Shown piece by piece: positions 27,318 through 36,029 of a stretch of DNA of 64,000 nt. Each line of letters opens with the position of its first letter. Positions within the stretch are counted from its first letter, which is position 1. A program made the position numbers and the translations under genes. The stretch comes from Streptomyces sp. NBC_01431 (lineage in GTDB: Bacteria > Actinomycetota > Actinomycetes > Streptomycetales > Streptomycetaceae): positions 3,906,001 through 3,970,000 of the forward strand of contig NZ_CP109496.1 of NCBI RefSeq assembly GCF_036231355.1, read 5' to 3'. Under the pieces are notes generated by a model, which worked only from the letters and a program-made list of their open reading frames with translations, made no database searches and was not told the origin of the DNA.

Positions 27318-29564
27318 CTACCCCTCGTTCGTATATTCCTCCACCACGGTCGCCCCGAGCTCGCGCACGATCAGGTCGTGCCCGGACAGCGCGTTGTCCA
27401 CGAGATCCGGGTCGTCGTCCTCCGGAACGTCGTCCTCCGGCCGGACCGGGGGTGGCGGCGGCTCCTCCTGCCGTACGGGAGCAGCAGCCTGCGGCGGCTG
27501 CTGTACGGGCGTGGAGGCGGCCGGAGTCGAGGGCCTCGGGGCCTGCGGGGTCGGCTGAACCGGCTGGTGCTGCTGCACCGGCGGCGCCGGGGGCCGGGGC
27601 GCGCCGCCGCCGAAGTTGCCCGCGGCGGCCGGGGGCTGGGCGCCGCCCGACGGGTCGATGATCGCCTCGACCTTCCACTGCACCCCGAACCGCTCGGAGA
27701 GCACGCTGCGCAGCACGTCCTCGCTGCCGCTGCTCGCGAAGTTGTCGCGGGCTCCGGCGTTGATGAAGCCGAGCTGGACCGTGGTGCCGTCGAAACCGGC
27801 CACCTGCGCGTTCTGACTGAGCAGGATCCAGGTGAAGCGCCGCTTGTTCTTCACGGCCTCCAGGATGTCCGGCCACATGTTGCGGACCTGCATCGCGTTG
27901 CCCTGACCGGCCGGGGCGGGGGCCTGCGCGACCGGGGCCGGGGTGGGCTCCGGTGCGGACGCGGGAGCGGGTGCGGGTGCGGGCCACGCGCCTGCGGAAG
28001 GGGCGGAAGCGGGAGCAGGGCCGGGGGCGGGAGCGGGGGCCGCTGCGCCGGGCCAGGCCCCTGGACGCTGACCGCCCCCCTGACCGGGTGCGGCCGCCGA
28101 CGGCCAGGCCCCGGCCGGATTCCGCTCCGCGGGCTGAGCGGGCTGGGGCTGAGCGAGGGGCGCCGACTGAGCGGGCTGCGGCTGCACGGGTTGCTGCGCG
28201 GGCGCCTGCTGCACGGGCGGAACCGGCGGCGCGCCGGCCCCCGAATGGGCGGGCCCGCCAACCGGCGCCGGCCCTCCCGCCCCCGCACCCCGCGCCGCGG
28301 CCCGAGCAGCCTCGGGCCCGCCGGGCCCACCCTGCATCGGCGCATGCGCCTCGGGCCCCGGAACGTAGCCCATGGCGGGCCCACCGGCGGGCGCCGCCTG
28401 GAAGTTGGCGCCGCGCTCCAGACGGTCGATCCGGGCCTGGAGGGAGCGCTCGTCGTCGTACGCGGCAGGCAGCAGTACCCGGGCGCAGATCAATTCGAGC
28501 TGGAGCCGGGGCGAGGTGGCCCCGCGCATCTCGGTGAGCCCGGCGTTGACGAGGTCGGCGGCGCGGCTCAGCTCGGCCGCGCCGAACACGGAGGCCTGCG
28601 CCTGCATCCGCTCGACGACGTCCACGGGGGCGTCGATGAGCCCCTTCTCCCCCGCGTCGGGAACGGCGGCGAGGATCACCAAGTCGCGCAACCGCTCCAG
28701 AAGATCGGCGACGAAGCGGCGCGGGTCGTTGCCGCCCTCGATGACGCGATCGACAACCTCGAAAGCGGCGGCCCCGTCCCCCGCGGCGAAAGCGTCCACG
28801 ACGGAATCGAGCAGCGACCCGTCGGTGTACCCGAGCAGGGCGGTGGCCATGGCGTACGTCACACCGTCTTCGGCGGCACCGGCGAGCAGCTGGTCCATGA
28901 CGGACATGGAGTCACGCACGGACCCGGCCCCGGCCCGCACGACGAGCGGCAGCACCCCGTCCTCGACGGGAATGCCCTCGCGCCCGCAGACCTCCCCGAG
29001 GTACTCCCGGAGCGTCCCCGGCGGCACGAGCCGGAACGGGTAGTGGTGCGTACGCGACCGGATGGTCCCGATGACCTTCTCGGGCTCGGTGGTGGCGAAG
29101 ATGAACTTGAGGTGCTCCGGCGGCTCCTCGACGACCTTCAGCAGGGCGTTGAAGCCCGCCGAGGTCACCATGTGCGCCTCGTCGATGATGTAGATCTTGT
29201 ACCGGCTGGAGGCGGGCCCGAAGAAGGCCTTTTCGCGCAGCTCACGGGCGTCGTCCACGCCACCGTGCGAAGCGGCGTCGATCTCGATCACGTCGATGGA
29301 GCCGGGCCCGTTGCGAGCGAGATCCTGGCAGGACTGGCACTCACCGCACGGGGTGGGCGTCGGCCCCTGCTCGCAGTTCAGGCACCTGGCGAGGATCCGG
29401 GCACTGGTCGTCTTGCCGCAGCCCCGCGGCCCGCTGAACAGGTACGCGTGATTGACCCGGTTGTTCCGCAGCGCCTGCTGCAGCGGGTCAGTGACATGCT
29501 CCTGCCCGATGACCTCGGCGAACGACTCGGGGCGGTAGCGGCGGTACAGCGCAAGGGACGACAC
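27318..29564 (-). CDS. dnaX: DNA polymerase III subunit gamma/tau
   Basis: Clamp-loader ATPase of the replisome. The 748-residue protein has the AAA+ core with Walker A SGPRGCGKTTSAR, the zinc-binding cysteines in CLNCEQGPTPTPCGECQSC, Walker B IYIIDEAHM and sensor segment TIRSRTHHYPFR. Residues about 390-600 are a very proline/alanine/glutamine-rich linker, and the C-terminal part includes a tau-like domain (WPDILEAVKNKRRFTWILL) and a further Pro-rich acidic tail (PEDDVPEDDDPDLVDNALSG). The start is GTG 29564 (MSSLALYRRYRPESFAEVIG). It is followed by purD; the SRP RNA gene lies upstream on the same strand. Confidence 0.96.
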   Translation of the reverse strand: MSSLALYRRYRPESFAEVIGQEHVTDPLQQALRNNRVNHAYLFSGPRGCGKTTSARILARCLNCEQGPTPTPCGECQSCQDLARNGPGSIDVIEIDAASHGGVDDARELREKAFFGPASSRYKIYIIDEAHMVTSAGFNALLKVVEEPPEHLKFIFATTEPEKVIGTIRSRTHHYPFRLVPPGTLREYLGEVCGREGIPVEDGVLPLVVRAGAGSVRDSMSVMDQLLAGAAEDGVTYAMATALLGYTDGSLLDSVVDAFAAGDGAAAFEVVDRVIEGGNDPRRFVADLLERLRDLVILAAVPDAGEKGLIDAPVDVVERMQAQASVFGAAELSRAADLVNAGLTEMRGATSPRLQLELICARVLLPAAYDDERSLQARIDRLERGANFQAAPAGGPAMGYVPGPEAHAPMQGGPGGPEAARAAARGAGAGGPAPVGGPAHSGAGAPPVPPVQQAPAQQPVQPQPAQSAPLAQPQPAQPAERNPAGAWPSAAAPGQGGGQRPGAWPGAAAPAPAPGPAPASAPSAGAWPAPAPAPASAPEPTPAPVAQAPAPAGQGNAMQVRNMWPDILEAVKNKRRFTWILLSQNAQVAGFDGTTVQLGFINAGARDNFASSGSEDVLRSVLSERFGVQWKVEAIIDPSGGAQPPAAAGNFGGGAPRPPAPPVQQHQPVQPTPQAPRPSTPAASTPVQQPPQAAAPVRQEEPPPPPVRPEDDVPEDDDPDLVDNALSGHDLIVRELGATVVEEYTNEG

Positions 29565-29687
29565 GCATACGAGGTTATCGGGGCCCACTGACAACCGTCC
29601 CCGCCGACGGATCCCGGGCCGCACCCGGCCGGGCGAAAGGGCGCCCACGCAGGGGGAGTAGACCCGCACCCCCGCGAAAAAATAAGC

Positions 29688-29775
29688 GCCCCCCACGCAC
29701 CCGCCAGAGCCAACCTACCCTTGCTGCCTTCCGGCCCTGGGGGAGTTCAGTCAGATAGCGCCACGTGAGGGGCTC
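29688..29775 (-). ncRNA. ffs: Signal recognition particle RNA (4.5S type)
   Basis: Read on the minus strand, the segment contains the universally conserved SRP apical loop (CCAGGGCCGGAAGGCAGCAA, 29719-29738), flanked by arms that fold into one long hairpin (GCCCCTCACG near 29774 against CGTGGGGGGC near 29688). It scaffolds Ffh for membrane protein targeting. The transcript ends in a U-rich tract (TTATTTTTT, complement of 29677-29685). Exact 5' and 3' ends are estimated. It sits between tRNA-Ser and dnaX, as in other streptomycetes. Confidence 0.92.
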
Positions 29776-29848
29776 CGCACAGGGTACCCGATCCCTGACG
29801 TGGGAACGAGTTCGCGAGCACCCCTCAACGTCTTGTATTGTTTGCCGC

Positions 29849-29933
29849 GGAGGATTCGCCTAGTGGCCTAGGGCGCACGCTTGGAAAGCGTGTTGGGGGC
29901 AACCCCTCACGAGTTCGAATCTCGTATCCTCCG
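29849..29933 (+). tRNA. tRNA-Ser (GGA)
   Basis: Acceptor GGAGGAT/ATCCTCC, anticodon stem CACGC/GCGTG with loop TTGGAAA (anticodon GGA, 29883-29885), a long class II variable arm (TTGGGGGCAACCCCTCA) and T-loop TTCGAAT. The 3' end borders an integrase fragment, so it is a likely integration site. Confidence 0.96.
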
Positions 29934-29958
29934 CCAGTGCCTCACCGGGCACGATGTT

Positions 29959-29990
29959 GAAGGGCCCCACCGTTCGCGGTGGGGCCCTTC
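29959..29990 (+). terminator. Terminator after tRNA-Ser(GGA)
   Basis: A perfect 14-bp inverted repeat (GAAGGGCCCCACCG, 29959-29972 with 29977-29990) closed by a TTCG tetraloop. Confidence 0.85.
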
Positions 29991-30015
29991 TCCGTTCGCA
30001 GTCTCATCTACAGTC

Positions 30016-30276
30016 TCAACGCGCTTCGGCGGAGCCGTTCGAACCGTCCTCCTCGGCGGTCTTGGCCACCTCCCGGATAAGACCGCCGACCTGTTGCGCG
30101 ACGTCGGCCAAGATTCCGCCCGTCACGTGCTGGTAGCGGGCCGCCATGGCCGTGGACGACCACCCCATGATCTGCATGACCACGCGCTCCGGGACTCCGA
30201 GGATGAGCAGCACCGTGGCGACGGTATGCCGGGCATCCCTGGTGGCAGTTCCGGTTGCATTTATATCGACATTTAG
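30016..30276 (-). pseudogene. C-terminal fragment of a tyrosine recombinase (integrase)
   Basis: The frame ending at 30016 encodes the last 85 or so residues of a phage-type integrase: TRDARHTVATVLLILGVPER, then VVMQIMGWSSTAMAARYQHV. This contains the catalytic RH of box II, the GWSS segment (usually GHSS) and the catalytic Tyr. The first His of the usual HxxRH motif is Arg here. The frame is closed upstream by stops near 30285-30290, so the N-terminal DNA-binding and core parts are gone. It lies 83 bp from tRNA-Ser(GGA), the usual place of an integrase in an element integrated at a tRNA. No second att copy was found in the window. Confidence 0.75.
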
Positions 30277-30475
30277 GACATGTCATCAAGCAGGAAGGGC
30301 TCGCGCCCGCGTCCTACAGGTCGACCGGCGCCGACCCCGAGGGGCTTTGACACCAAACGCGGTCACGCCCCGCATCCGTCGATGCCTTATCCACCCATCG
30401 CGGGCCGACCTGCGGCGACTCTGACTCACGGCGGATCCGCGCGGATCTGCCCATGGTCCCGGGACGAGCTCGCGT

Positions 30476-30877
30476 TCATAGCCCGATCATCCGGACCTTG
30501 CTGCCGCACAGCCGGGTCAGGTCATCGACATCCGACGTGAGGATGGCGACCGGGCCAGGCTGACGCAAGGCCGCTTCCGCGACGGTGGCGTCGATCGCGT
30601 ACTTATGTCCGTGCAGACCTGCTCCCTTGAGCAGTTGTGCCGCCGCCTTCGCCGCTGCCTCCGTGACCGGCTCCACCTTGACCCGGGAGAGCGCCCATTG
30701 CAGTTGGGGCAGGTTCACCTTGGCGTGGCTCACCTCCACGATGGTGTTGGCGCTGACGACAAGGTCCGCTCCCATGTCATGGAACACCTGGAACATCGCC
30801 AGAACCTTCCACTCCTGCGCCACCCAGGCCGACAGCCCCTCGCTGTCCAGCACGACGGTCTCAATGTGCCCGCTCAC
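30476..30877 (-). CDS. PIN-domain toxin (VapC-like)
   Basis: The 133-residue protein starts at GTG 30877 and has PIN-domain features: an early acidic strand VVLDSEGLSAW, IVEVSHAKVN, YAIDATVAEAAL with the central Asp, and AILTSDVDDLTRLCG near the C-terminus. PIN toxins are magnesium-dependent RNases that cleave tRNA or rRNA. It overlaps the upstream antitoxin by 4 nt (GTGA), as is typical of such pairs. Together they form a type II toxin-antitoxin module next to an integrase remnant, so they probably arrived with that element. Confidence 0.85.
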   Translation of the reverse strand: MSGHIETVVLDSEGLSAWVAQEWKVLAMFQVFHDMGADLVVSANTIVEVSHAKVNLPQLQWALSRVKVEPVTEAAAKAAAQLLKGAGLHGHKYAIDATVAEAALRQPGPVAILTSDVDDLTRLCGSKVRMIGL

Positions 30878-31119
30878 GCGGCGCTCGCGCCGCCGGCCTG
30901 CGGCGTACCGAAGATCCGCGCCCGCGCCTCGGCCAGCTCTTCCTCGCTGAAGGCCCCGTGCTCGTCTGTGTGGCTGCGCAGGTCGGCCCCCAGGAGCTGA
31001 TGCCGGATCTGCCTGGCGACCGCTTCGGCCACGTAGCCGGAGATGTTGTCCGTGATCTTCTTCAGCTCCGTCACCTGCTCGGTGGGGAGTGTCACCGTGA
31101 TGCGTGTGGTGTCAGCCAT
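30874..31119 (-). CDS. Ribbon-helix-helix antitoxin (CopG/VapB-like)
   Basis: The 81-residue protein has an N-terminal beta strand TRITVTLPTEQVTELKKI followed by two helices (ISGYVAEAVARQIRHQLLG), the MetJ/CopG ribbon-helix-helix DNA-binding fold. The acidic C-terminus (HTDEHGAFSEEELAEARARI) would bind and neutralise the PIN toxin. ATG 31119 gives MADTTRITV; an ATG four codons upstream (31131) is also possible. Neither has a good ribosome site. Such antitoxins usually repress their own operon. Confidence 0.82.
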   Translation of the reverse strand: MADTTRITVTLPTEQVTELKKITDNISGYVAEAVARQIRHQLLGADLRSHTDEHGAFSEEELAEARARIFGTPQAGGASAA

Positions 31120-31247
31120 AGCCGCAAGCATACTGCGGTATGCGCGCTGCGTGCTGCCTGTTCTCCGCAGTCGGTCCGGCCGGCGGCAGTCGGGGTGACT
31201 GTCCGTTCGACCAGGGCCTCAGCTGGGCAGTTGTGCGACACGCCGGT

Positions 31248-31559
31248 TCAGCGGGCCCAGTGGCGGTATGCCTCGATCCACTGTGAGCCCTCTGGGTCGG
31301 GTTCCGGCAGCGGCAGGTCCAGAATTCCGATGTCCTGTCGGACCGACCCCCGGGTGCAGCGTGCGACCACGCGACCGTCCTCGGCCAGTTCGACACCGAC
31401 CACGCTCACCTCGACGCCGAGAACGGTCGTTGTGAACGGGAGGGCGAGGTTCTCCTCGATCATCGTGAAGAGGCCGGTGAGCTGCTCGTCCTCGCCGTAG
31501 GCGTCGATCGTGGCCTCTTCGATCAACGTGTCCAGTGTGGCGGGGTCCAAGGCGCTCAT
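31248..31559 (-). CDS. Conserved hypothetical protein, divergent from SNF2 helicase
   Basis: The 103-residue protein starts MSALDPATLDTLIEEATIDA and ends EGSQWIEAYRHWAR. I recall it as a widespread small actinobacterial protein of unknown function. It is acidic, with predicted alpha helix at the N-terminus and beta strands in FTTTVLGVEVSVVGVELAED. No signal peptide. It is divergent from the SNF2/SWIM pair with 150 bp between starts; whether it belongs to that unit is not known. Confidence 0.7.
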   Translation of the reverse strand: MSALDPATLDTLIEEATIDAYGEDEQLTGLFTMIEENLALPFTTTVLGVEVSVVGVELAEDGRVVARCTRGSVRQDIGILDLPLPEPDPEGSQWIEAYRHWAR

Positions 31560-31709
31560 GGCCTCACCGTAGCGCCACACCGCGGCGAACTCGGCTCGTT
31601 TCCGGGAGTGAAGGCAAGGCCCGAACTTGCCAGTGGGTGACCGCTCCTGGTGGAGTTCGATGGCAGCGGGCCTGGATATGGGTCCCGGCGAGCGGCAGGG
31701 TGGGCGAGA

Positions 31710-34583
31710 GTGTCACGGGTCGTCGTACGAGGGTCGGGTACGGGTGTGAGGAGCGCACCGCCGCTGGCCCGACAGGAGACGTCCGCCTTCGTGAGGGGGC
31801 TGCTCGACGCCGGCTGGGCGACGGTGTTCCTGCCCGGTGAGCCCGCCCGCCTCGGCCGGCTGTTGCTGTGGAAGCCGACCGGGGCAGCAGCCGGAAACGG
31901 TATGGCGCCCACCGGCCTTGAGACCGAGGCGGTGGAACTGGTGCTACCGCATGGCCGCTCGGTCAGGCGGCGCACGGTGGAGGGTTACGCGCTGCCTGTC
32001 GCCGTTGCTGTCTCCGCCCTGGCCGACGCCCAGCCGACGCACCCGTCCGCCACTGCCTGGCAGGTGGCCGCCCGCTTCGCGCTGCGGCTGCTCGCCGACG
32101 GCCGCCTCCACCCGGCCCTCACCCCCGCCGGCTATGACACCTGGCAGGCGGGTCCCTTCACCGCCGCCCAGCGGCAGACACTGAACGCCCTGGCCACCGC
32201 TTTCCCTCCCCACGCCCACTGTCTGCCCGAGCCCGGCCCGGCCCCGCTGCGGATCGCGGAACCCGCCGCGCTGGTGCGCCAGTTCTGCGACGCGGTCGCC
32301 GACGAGCTGGTCCGCACCCCGGCCGCTCCGCTCGCCATGGGCCTGCTGCCGTACGCCTGGCGGGAGAAGCATGCGGTGCCCGTGCTGCGCGAGTGGGCCG
32401 AGGAGATCACCGACGCGTTCACGGCCGAGGTGAGCGTCTCGTTGCGCGTGGACGTACCCGAGGGACGCAGGAGGCAGTTCCGGGCCGTACTGCAGTTGCA
32501 CACCGCGGCCGATCCGTCGCTCGTCGTCGAGGCCGCCCGGCTGTGGAGTGAGACGGCCGAGGTGGAGCGGCTGCTCGGCCCGCGCGCCGAGACCGAGACC
32601 CTGCTGGCGCTGCGCCGGGGCGCCCGCGTCTGGCCCCCACTGCGGAGGCTGCTCGACGATGCCGCCCCCGATCAGCTCCGGTTGACCGACGACGAAGCCT
32701 TCGACCTGCTGGGGGACGCCACCGACACGTTGCGCGCGGCCGGTGTCGACGTGCACTGGCCGCGCGAACTGGTCAAGGCACTCACCGCGACCGCGGAGAT
32801 CGGGCAGCGCACCGCCCCCGGTTCCACCTCGGGCGGCCTCCTGGACGCCGACGCGCTGCTCGACTTCCGCTGGCAGCTCTCGCTCGGCGATGAGCCTCTC
32901 AGCGAGGCCGAGATGGATGCCCTCGCCGAGGCGCGCCGCCCGCTCATCCGGCTGCGTGACCAGTGGGTGGTCGCCGATCCGAAGCTGGTGGCCCGCGCCA
33001 AGCGCCGCCGCCTTGACCCGCTCTCTCCCATGGAGGCCCTGGGCGCCGCGCTGACTGGCGAGGTGGAGCGGGACGGCGAGCCGGTCCCGTGCGCGGCCAT
33101 CGGCGCGTTCGGCGACCTCGTCGCCCGTATCCGCGACCCCGAGTCCCGCACGCCCGCCCCGCAGCCCGCTGCACTCAAGGCCACCTTGCGCGACTACCAG
33201 AAACGGGGCCTGGCCTGGCTGGCCGAGATGTGTGAACTCGGCCTCGGCGGCTGCCTCGCCGACGACATGGGCCTGGGCAAGACCATCACCCTCATCGCCC
33301 TGCACCTGCACCGCCAGACCGCCCCCGCCACCGCGGGCCCCACTCTCGTCGTCTGCCCAGCCTCCCTGCTCGGCAACTGGCAGCGCGAGGCGGCCAGGTT
33401 CGCGCCGTCGGTGCCCGTACGCCGCTACCACGGCGGCGACCGCCACCTCAAAGACCTCACCGAAGGCGAGATCGTCCTGGTCACCTACGGCGTCCTGCGC
33501 CGCGACCGCGACGTCCTGGCCGAAACCGCCTGGTCGCTGATCGCCGCCGACGAGGCCCAGCACGTCAAGAACCCCTACGCCGTCACCGCCCGCGAACTGC
33601 GCGCCTTGCCCGCCCGCGCCCGCGTCGCACTGACCGGCACCCCCGTGGAGAACAACCTCTCCGAGCTGTGGGCACTCCTGGACTGGACCACCCCAGGACT
33701 CCTCGGCTCGCTCGGTGCCTTCCGCGACCGGCACGCCCGGCCCATCGAGACGGGCGAGGACCCCCAGGCCGCCGAACGGCTGTCCCGCCTGGTCCGCCCC
33801 TTCCTGCTGCGCCGCAAGAAATCCGACCCGGGCATCGCCCCCGAACTGCCTGCCAAGACCGAGACCGACCGCGTCGTACCCCTCACGACCGAGCAGGCCG
33901 GCCTGTACGAGGCCGTGGTCCGCGAGACCATGGCGAAGATCGCGGAAGCCGAGGGCATCGCCCGACGCGGCCTGGTCCTGAAACTCCTCACCGCGCTCAA
34001 GCAGATCTGCAACCACCCGGCCCAGTACCTGCGCCAGTCCACGCCCTTGCGCGGCCGGTCCGGCAAGCTCGACCTGCTCGACGAACTGATCGACACCATC
34101 ACCGCCGAAGGCGAGTCCGTGCTGGTCTTCACCCAGTACACGCAGATGGCGACGCTGCTGGAGAAACATCTCGCCGAGCGCGGCGTCTCCACCCTCTTCC
34201 TGCACGGCGGCACGCCCGTCGCCCGCCGCGAGGAGATGGTGGACGCCTTCCAGCGCGGTGAAGTGCCGGTGTTCCTGCTGTCGTTGAAGGCGGCGGGCAC
34301 CGGCCTCAACCTCACCCGCGCCACCCATGTGGTGCACTACGACCGCTGGTGGAACCCGGCCGTCGAGGACCAGGCCACCGACCGCGCCTACCGCATCGGC
34401 CAGGACAAACCCGTGCAGGTCCACAAACTCCTCGCCGAGCAAACCGTGGAGGACAAGGTGGCGAAGCTGCTCGAATCCAAGCGCGCGCTCGCCGACGCCG
34501 TCGTCGGTTCCGGCGAGGCTGCCCTGACCGAACTGTCCGACGCCGACCTCGCCGAACTCGTCGCCCTGGGAAGGCCGTCATGA
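31710..34583 (+). CDS. SNF2-family helicase (bacterial RapA/SWI2-like)
   Basis: The protein has about 957 residues. Its C-terminal half is an SNF2 ATPase: motif I ADDMGLGKTITLIALHLH, motif II IAADEAQHVKN (DEAQ instead of DEAH), motif III LTGTPVENNLSELW, and motifs V-VI TGLNLTRATHVVHYDRWWNP and ATDRAYRIGQDK. The N-terminal 450 residues match the SNF2-associated bacterial domain. It probably translocates on double-stranded DNA. The start is uncertain: GTG 31710 is used here, but 31650 or GTG 31746 are possible. Its stop overlaps the SWIM gene by 4 nt. This two-gene pair is common in bacteria; its function is unclear. Confidence 0.9.
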   Translation: MSRVVVRGSGTGVRSAPPLARQETSAFVRGLLDAGWATVFLPGEPARLGRLLLWKPTGAAAGNGMAPTGLETEAVELVLPHGRSVRRRTVEGYALPVAVAVSALADAQPTHPSATAWQVAARFALRLLADGRLHPALTPAGYDTWQAGPFTAAQRQTLNALATAFPPHAHCLPEPGPAPLRIAEPAALVRQFCDAVADELVRTPAAPLAMGLLPYAWREKHAVPVLREWAEEITDAFTAEVSVSLRVDVPEGRRRQFRAVLQLHTAADPSLVVEAARLWSETAEVERLLGPRAETETLLALRRGARVWPPLRRLLDDAAPDQLRLTDDEAFDLLGDATDTLRAAGVDVHWPRELVKALTATAEIGQRTAPGSTSGGLLDADALLDFRWQLSLGDEPLSEAEMDALAEARRPLIRLRDQWVVADPKLVARAKRRRLDPLSPMEALGAALTGEVERDGEPVPCAAIGAFGDLVARIRDPESRTPAPQPAALKATLRDYQKRGLAWLAEMCELGLGGCLADDMGLGKTITLIALHLHRQTAPATAGPTLVVCPASLLGNWQREAARFAPSVPVRRYHGGDRHLKDLTEGEIVLVTYGVLRRDRDVLAETAWSLIAADEAQHVKNPYAVTARELRALPARARVALTGTPVENNLSELWALLDWTTPGLLGSLGAFRDRHARPIETGEDPQAAERLSRLVRPFLLRRKKSDPGIAPELPAKTETDRVVPLTTEQAGLYEAVVRETMAKIAEAEGIARRGLVLKLLTALKQICNHPAQYLRQSTPLRGRSGKLDLLDELIDTITAEGESVLVFTQYTQMATLLEKHLAERGVSTLFLHGGTPVARREEMVDAFQRGEVPVFLLSLKAAGTGLNLTRATHVVHYDRWWNPAVEDQATDRAYRIGQDKPVQVHKLLAEQTVEDKVAKLLESKRALADAVVGSGEAALTELSDADLAELVALGRPS

Positions 34584-35815
34584 CCCCCTCGCTCCCCAGC
34601 CCGCGCCGCGCCCCCGCCCGTGGCAAACGCGCCTTCGCCGCCACCTGGTGGGGCCAGGCGTGGGTGGCGGCCCTGGAGGACTCCAGCCTGGACGCGGGAC
34701 GCCTTTCGCGCGGACGCACCTACGCCCGCAAGGGCATGGTCGGCCCGACCACCGTCGCCCCCGGCCAGATCAAAGCCCCGGTCCAAGGCAGCCGCCCCCG
34801 CCCCTACCGCTCCGCCGTCCACCTGCCCGTCCTCACGAACGCCCAGTGGGACACCCTCCTCGACACCATCGCGGCCCGCGCCGGGCATCTCGCAGCCCTC
34901 CTCGACGGCGAGATGCCCACCGAACTCGTCGACGACACCCGCCACACAGGCGTCCCCCTGCTCCCGCAGCCCACCGAACTCGAACCCGAATGCTCCTGCC
35001 CCGACTGGGGATACCCCTGCAAACACGCCGCCGCACTCTGCTACGCCATCGCCGCCACCATCGACACCGACCCGTTCGTGCTCTTCGCACTGCGCGGCCG
35101 CGGTCGTGAGGAGGTCTTCGCCCAGCTGCGCGCACTCCGTACGGCAGCACAGGAGACCGCAGCCCCACCGGCACCGGCCGGCATCCCGGCCGCCGCCGCG
35201 TACGCCCGCTGGGCCGAAGAGTCCCCCGAACTGCCCGAACTCCCAGAGCCCGCCGCCCACGCCACAGCACTGCCCGTCGCCCCGCCACCCGGCACCGGCC
35301 TGGCCGCCGCAGACCTGGAACGCCTCATGGCCGACGCCACCGCGCGCGCCGCCCGGCTCCTCGCGGGCGCCACCGCCGACCTGTACCTGACCCAGCACCA
35401 GGACGCCGTGCGCATCGCCGCGAGCAGCCCCGGACCCGAGTGGTTCCACCACCTGATCCGGAACACCGGCACCAAGCCCACTGCCTTCGCACGCCTCACC
35501 CGCGCCTGGCGCCATGGCGGCCCCACGGGCATCACCGTCGCTGAACAGCCCTACACGCCCGACCCGACGGTGATGAAGGCCGCCCGCACCTCCCTGGGCA
35601 CCGCCCTCGCCGAGATGGCCGACTCCCCCGCACACCTCAGAACCTGGCGCAACCGCCTCACCCTCACCCACCACGGCATCCAGCTGCGTCTGGGCCCCGA
35701 CACCCGCTGGTACCCCTACCTCCAGGACGACGACGGCGAATGGTGGCCCGCAGGACCAGCCGACAGTGACCCGGTCACCGCGCTCACCGCGGCCTGGCCG
35801 CAGAACGGGGGGTAG
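34580..35815 (+). CDS. SWIM zinc-finger protein partnered with SNF2 helicase
   Basis: The 411-residue protein carries a SWIM zinc finger of pattern CxCx6CxH in ECSCPDWGYPCKHAAALCYA (about residues 137-156). SWIM fingers bind DNA or protein. ATG 34580 overlaps the helicase stop codon, so the two are translationally coupled and probably work as one complex. The remaining sequence, including FAATWWGQAWVAALEDSSLD at the N-terminus and an Ala/Pro-rich middle, is typical of this partner family but has no enzyme motif. Confidence 0.9.
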   Translation: MTPSLPSPRRAPARGKRAFAATWWGQAWVAALEDSSLDAGRLSRGRTYARKGMVGPTTVAPGQIKAPVQGSRPRPYRSAVHLPVLTNAQWDTLLDTIAARAGHLAALLDGEMPTELVDDTRHTGVPLLPQPTELEPECSCPDWGYPCKHAAALCYAIAATIDTDPFVLFALRGRGREEVFAQLRALRTAAQETAAPPAPAGIPAAAAYARWAEESPELPELPEPAAHATALPVAPPPGTGLAAADLERLMADATARAARLLAGATADLYLTQHQDAVRIAASSPGPEWFHHLIRNTGTKPTAFARLTRAWRHGGPTGITVAEQPYTPDPTVMKAARTSLGTALAEMADSPAHLRTWRNRLTLTHHGIQLRLGPDTRWYPYLQDDDGEWWPAGPADSDPVTALTAAWPQNGG

Positions 35816-35840
35816 TGGTCCAGCGCTCCACTTGCGGGGC

Positions 35841-35894
35841 CGAGTCCGAGCCCGAGTCGGATCCCGAGCCGGATCCCGAGTCCGAGTCCGAGTC
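35841..35894. repeat. Hexanucleotide repeat after the SWIM gene
   Basis: Nine tandem hexamers, mostly CGAGTC with variants CGAGCC and GGATCC. The array starts 25 bp past the SWIM gene stop codon and is not coding. It may be prone to slippage. Confidence 0.8.
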
Positions 35895-36029
35895 CGGCAA
35901 TTAGACATTTCCGTTTGGCATGTGCCCGGATGGTCACGGCTGTAGCGTCGAGCTCCTTCTCGGTGACGGCCGGAGGAACGTCGCAGGCAGGGGGCGCCCG
36001 GACGCGGGTGTCCGGCGTGGGGGTGCGTC

